Assembly: GCA_036250195.1 (NCBI GenBank)
Contig: JAVHZZ010000006.1
Coordinates: forward strand, 70,966,940-71,030,939
Source of the DNA: Mixophyes australis
Taxonomy: Eukaryota; Chordata; Amphibia; Anura; Limnodynastidae
Reading direction: 5' to 3'
Length of the DNA stretch: 64,000 nt
The notes below the pieces were generated by a model. That model was not told where the DNA came from. It searched no databases and was given only the letters and a program-made list of their open reading frames with translations. Position numbers and translations under genes: made by a program. This document shows positions 63,696 through 64,000 of the stretch, piece after piece; positions within the stretch are counted from its first letter, which is position 1, and the number at the start of each line of letters is the position of its first letter.

Positions 63696-63888
63696 CAGCT
63701 GGATTTCTCAACTCCAGTCCTCAGGACCCCTAACAGTGCATGTTTTCCATATCTCCTTGCTTAAGCACAGGTGTATTCATAACTGACTGACACATTCTAA
63801 CAGATCTACAGGTGGTATAATTATTTCCCTTGTCACCTGGAAAGCAAGCACTGTTAGGGGCCCTGAGGACTGGAGTTGAGAAACACTG
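63696..63888. mobile_element. hAT-like MITE (unit 60)
   Basis: Full length, GGGGCCC allele. Confidence 0.7.
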
Positions 63889-63949
63889 ATCTTCACGCTT
63901 GAACGACATCTATACCGATGTCTGCACCTTCTCTTGGATCTAACGAAAA

Positions 63950-64000
63950 TGGCAGCAGTGGGATTTGAACCCACGCCTCCGAAGAGACTGGAGCCTTAAT
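63950..64000 (-). tRNA. tRNA-Leu-AAG: tRNA-Leu (AAG), unit 60 slot 1, cut by window end
   Basis: The 3' half through the anticodon (CTT on the + strand) is inside the window; the 5' half lies beyond 64000. Confidence 0.93.

Larger units (their letters stand above)
1..64000. repeat. Tandem array of tRNA-Leu repeat units, basic period 1127 bp
   Basis: The whole window is made of one unit repeated about 57 unit-lengths, each differing from its neighbours by only a few bases. Matching landmarks recur at 1127 bp (for example tRNA starts 50426, 51553, 52680, 53807 and 54934). Length variants are 910 and 917 bp (one tRNA lost), 1337 bp (one extra tRNA), 1032 bp (95-bp MITE deletion), about 551 bp, 558 bp and 464 bp (larger deletions), and 1128-1130 bp (small insertions). 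All units point the same way. Both ends of the window lie inside the array, so its full length is unknown. Confidence 0.97.

Noticed and set aside
1..64000. CRISPR array or bacterial repeat system
   Set aside because: The repeats are 1.1 kb, contain eukaryotic tRNAs with no encoded CCA, and have no short direct repeats with variable spacers. No cas-like genes are present.

Overview
The window is one continuous head-to-tail array of a nuclear tRNA-Leu repeat. It contains no protein-coding gene that I can support. The basic period is 1127 bp. Read left to right on the + strand, a unit holds: (1) a decayed 82-nt tRNA-Leu pseudogene; (2) an AT-rich spacer of about 216 bp; (3) a 193-bp element with 36-bp terminal inverted repeats, resembling a non-autonomous hAT transposon (MITE); (4) a tRNA-Leu gene with anticodon AAG ('slot 1'); (5) 210 bp further on, a tRNA-Leu gene with anticodon TAG ('slot 2'); and (6) about 283 bp of AT-rich spacer. 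All tRNA genes lie on the minus strand. Units are numbered 1-60 in this order. The window starts inside the MITE of a preceding unit 0 and ends inside the slot-1 tRNA of unit 60.

I count 110 tRNA-Leu genes: 53 with AAG (the last cut by the window end) and 57 with TAG. There are also 59 tRNA-Leu pseudogene copies and 61 complete or truncated MITE copies. The tRNAs are of eukaryotic cytosolic type II: long variable arm, A and B boxes inside the gene, no encoded CCA, and T-run Pol III terminators just downstream. The bodies closely resemble vertebrate tRNA-Leu(AAG/TAG) as I remember them, and the MITE ends look like hAT ends common in teleost genomes. A teleost fish is therefore the likeliest source, perhaps a zebrafish-like genome with large tRNA arrays. 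The species cannot be fixed from the sequence.

Layout. 1-31 kb is the most rearranged part. It has units with one tRNA (910 or 917 bp) or three tRNAs (1337 bp), a recurring deletion joining the MITE to the next spacer (at 140, 18153, 19831 and 24229), private deletions near 14305 and 22863, and most of the mutated tRNA alleles (position-72 and B-box changes). 32-64 kb is more regular. It includes a three-unit higher-order repeat of 3286 bp marked by a 95-bp MITE deletion (35.6-45.5 kb) and a two-unit repeat of 2254 bp marked by slot-2 alleles (55.5-63.4 kb). A 3382-bp three-unit duplication spans 25.5-32.2 kb. This pattern is what repeated unequal crossing-over and gene conversion would leave.

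Functionally, each intact unit should make two leucine isoacceptors: AAG (read as IAG after deamination, for CUU/CUC/CUA) and TAG (for CUA/CUG). Expression has not been shown, and some arrays of this sort are thought to be mostly silent. Short reading frames that run from the tRNA 3' half through the MITE recur in nearly every unit, but they are by-products of the tandem repetition.
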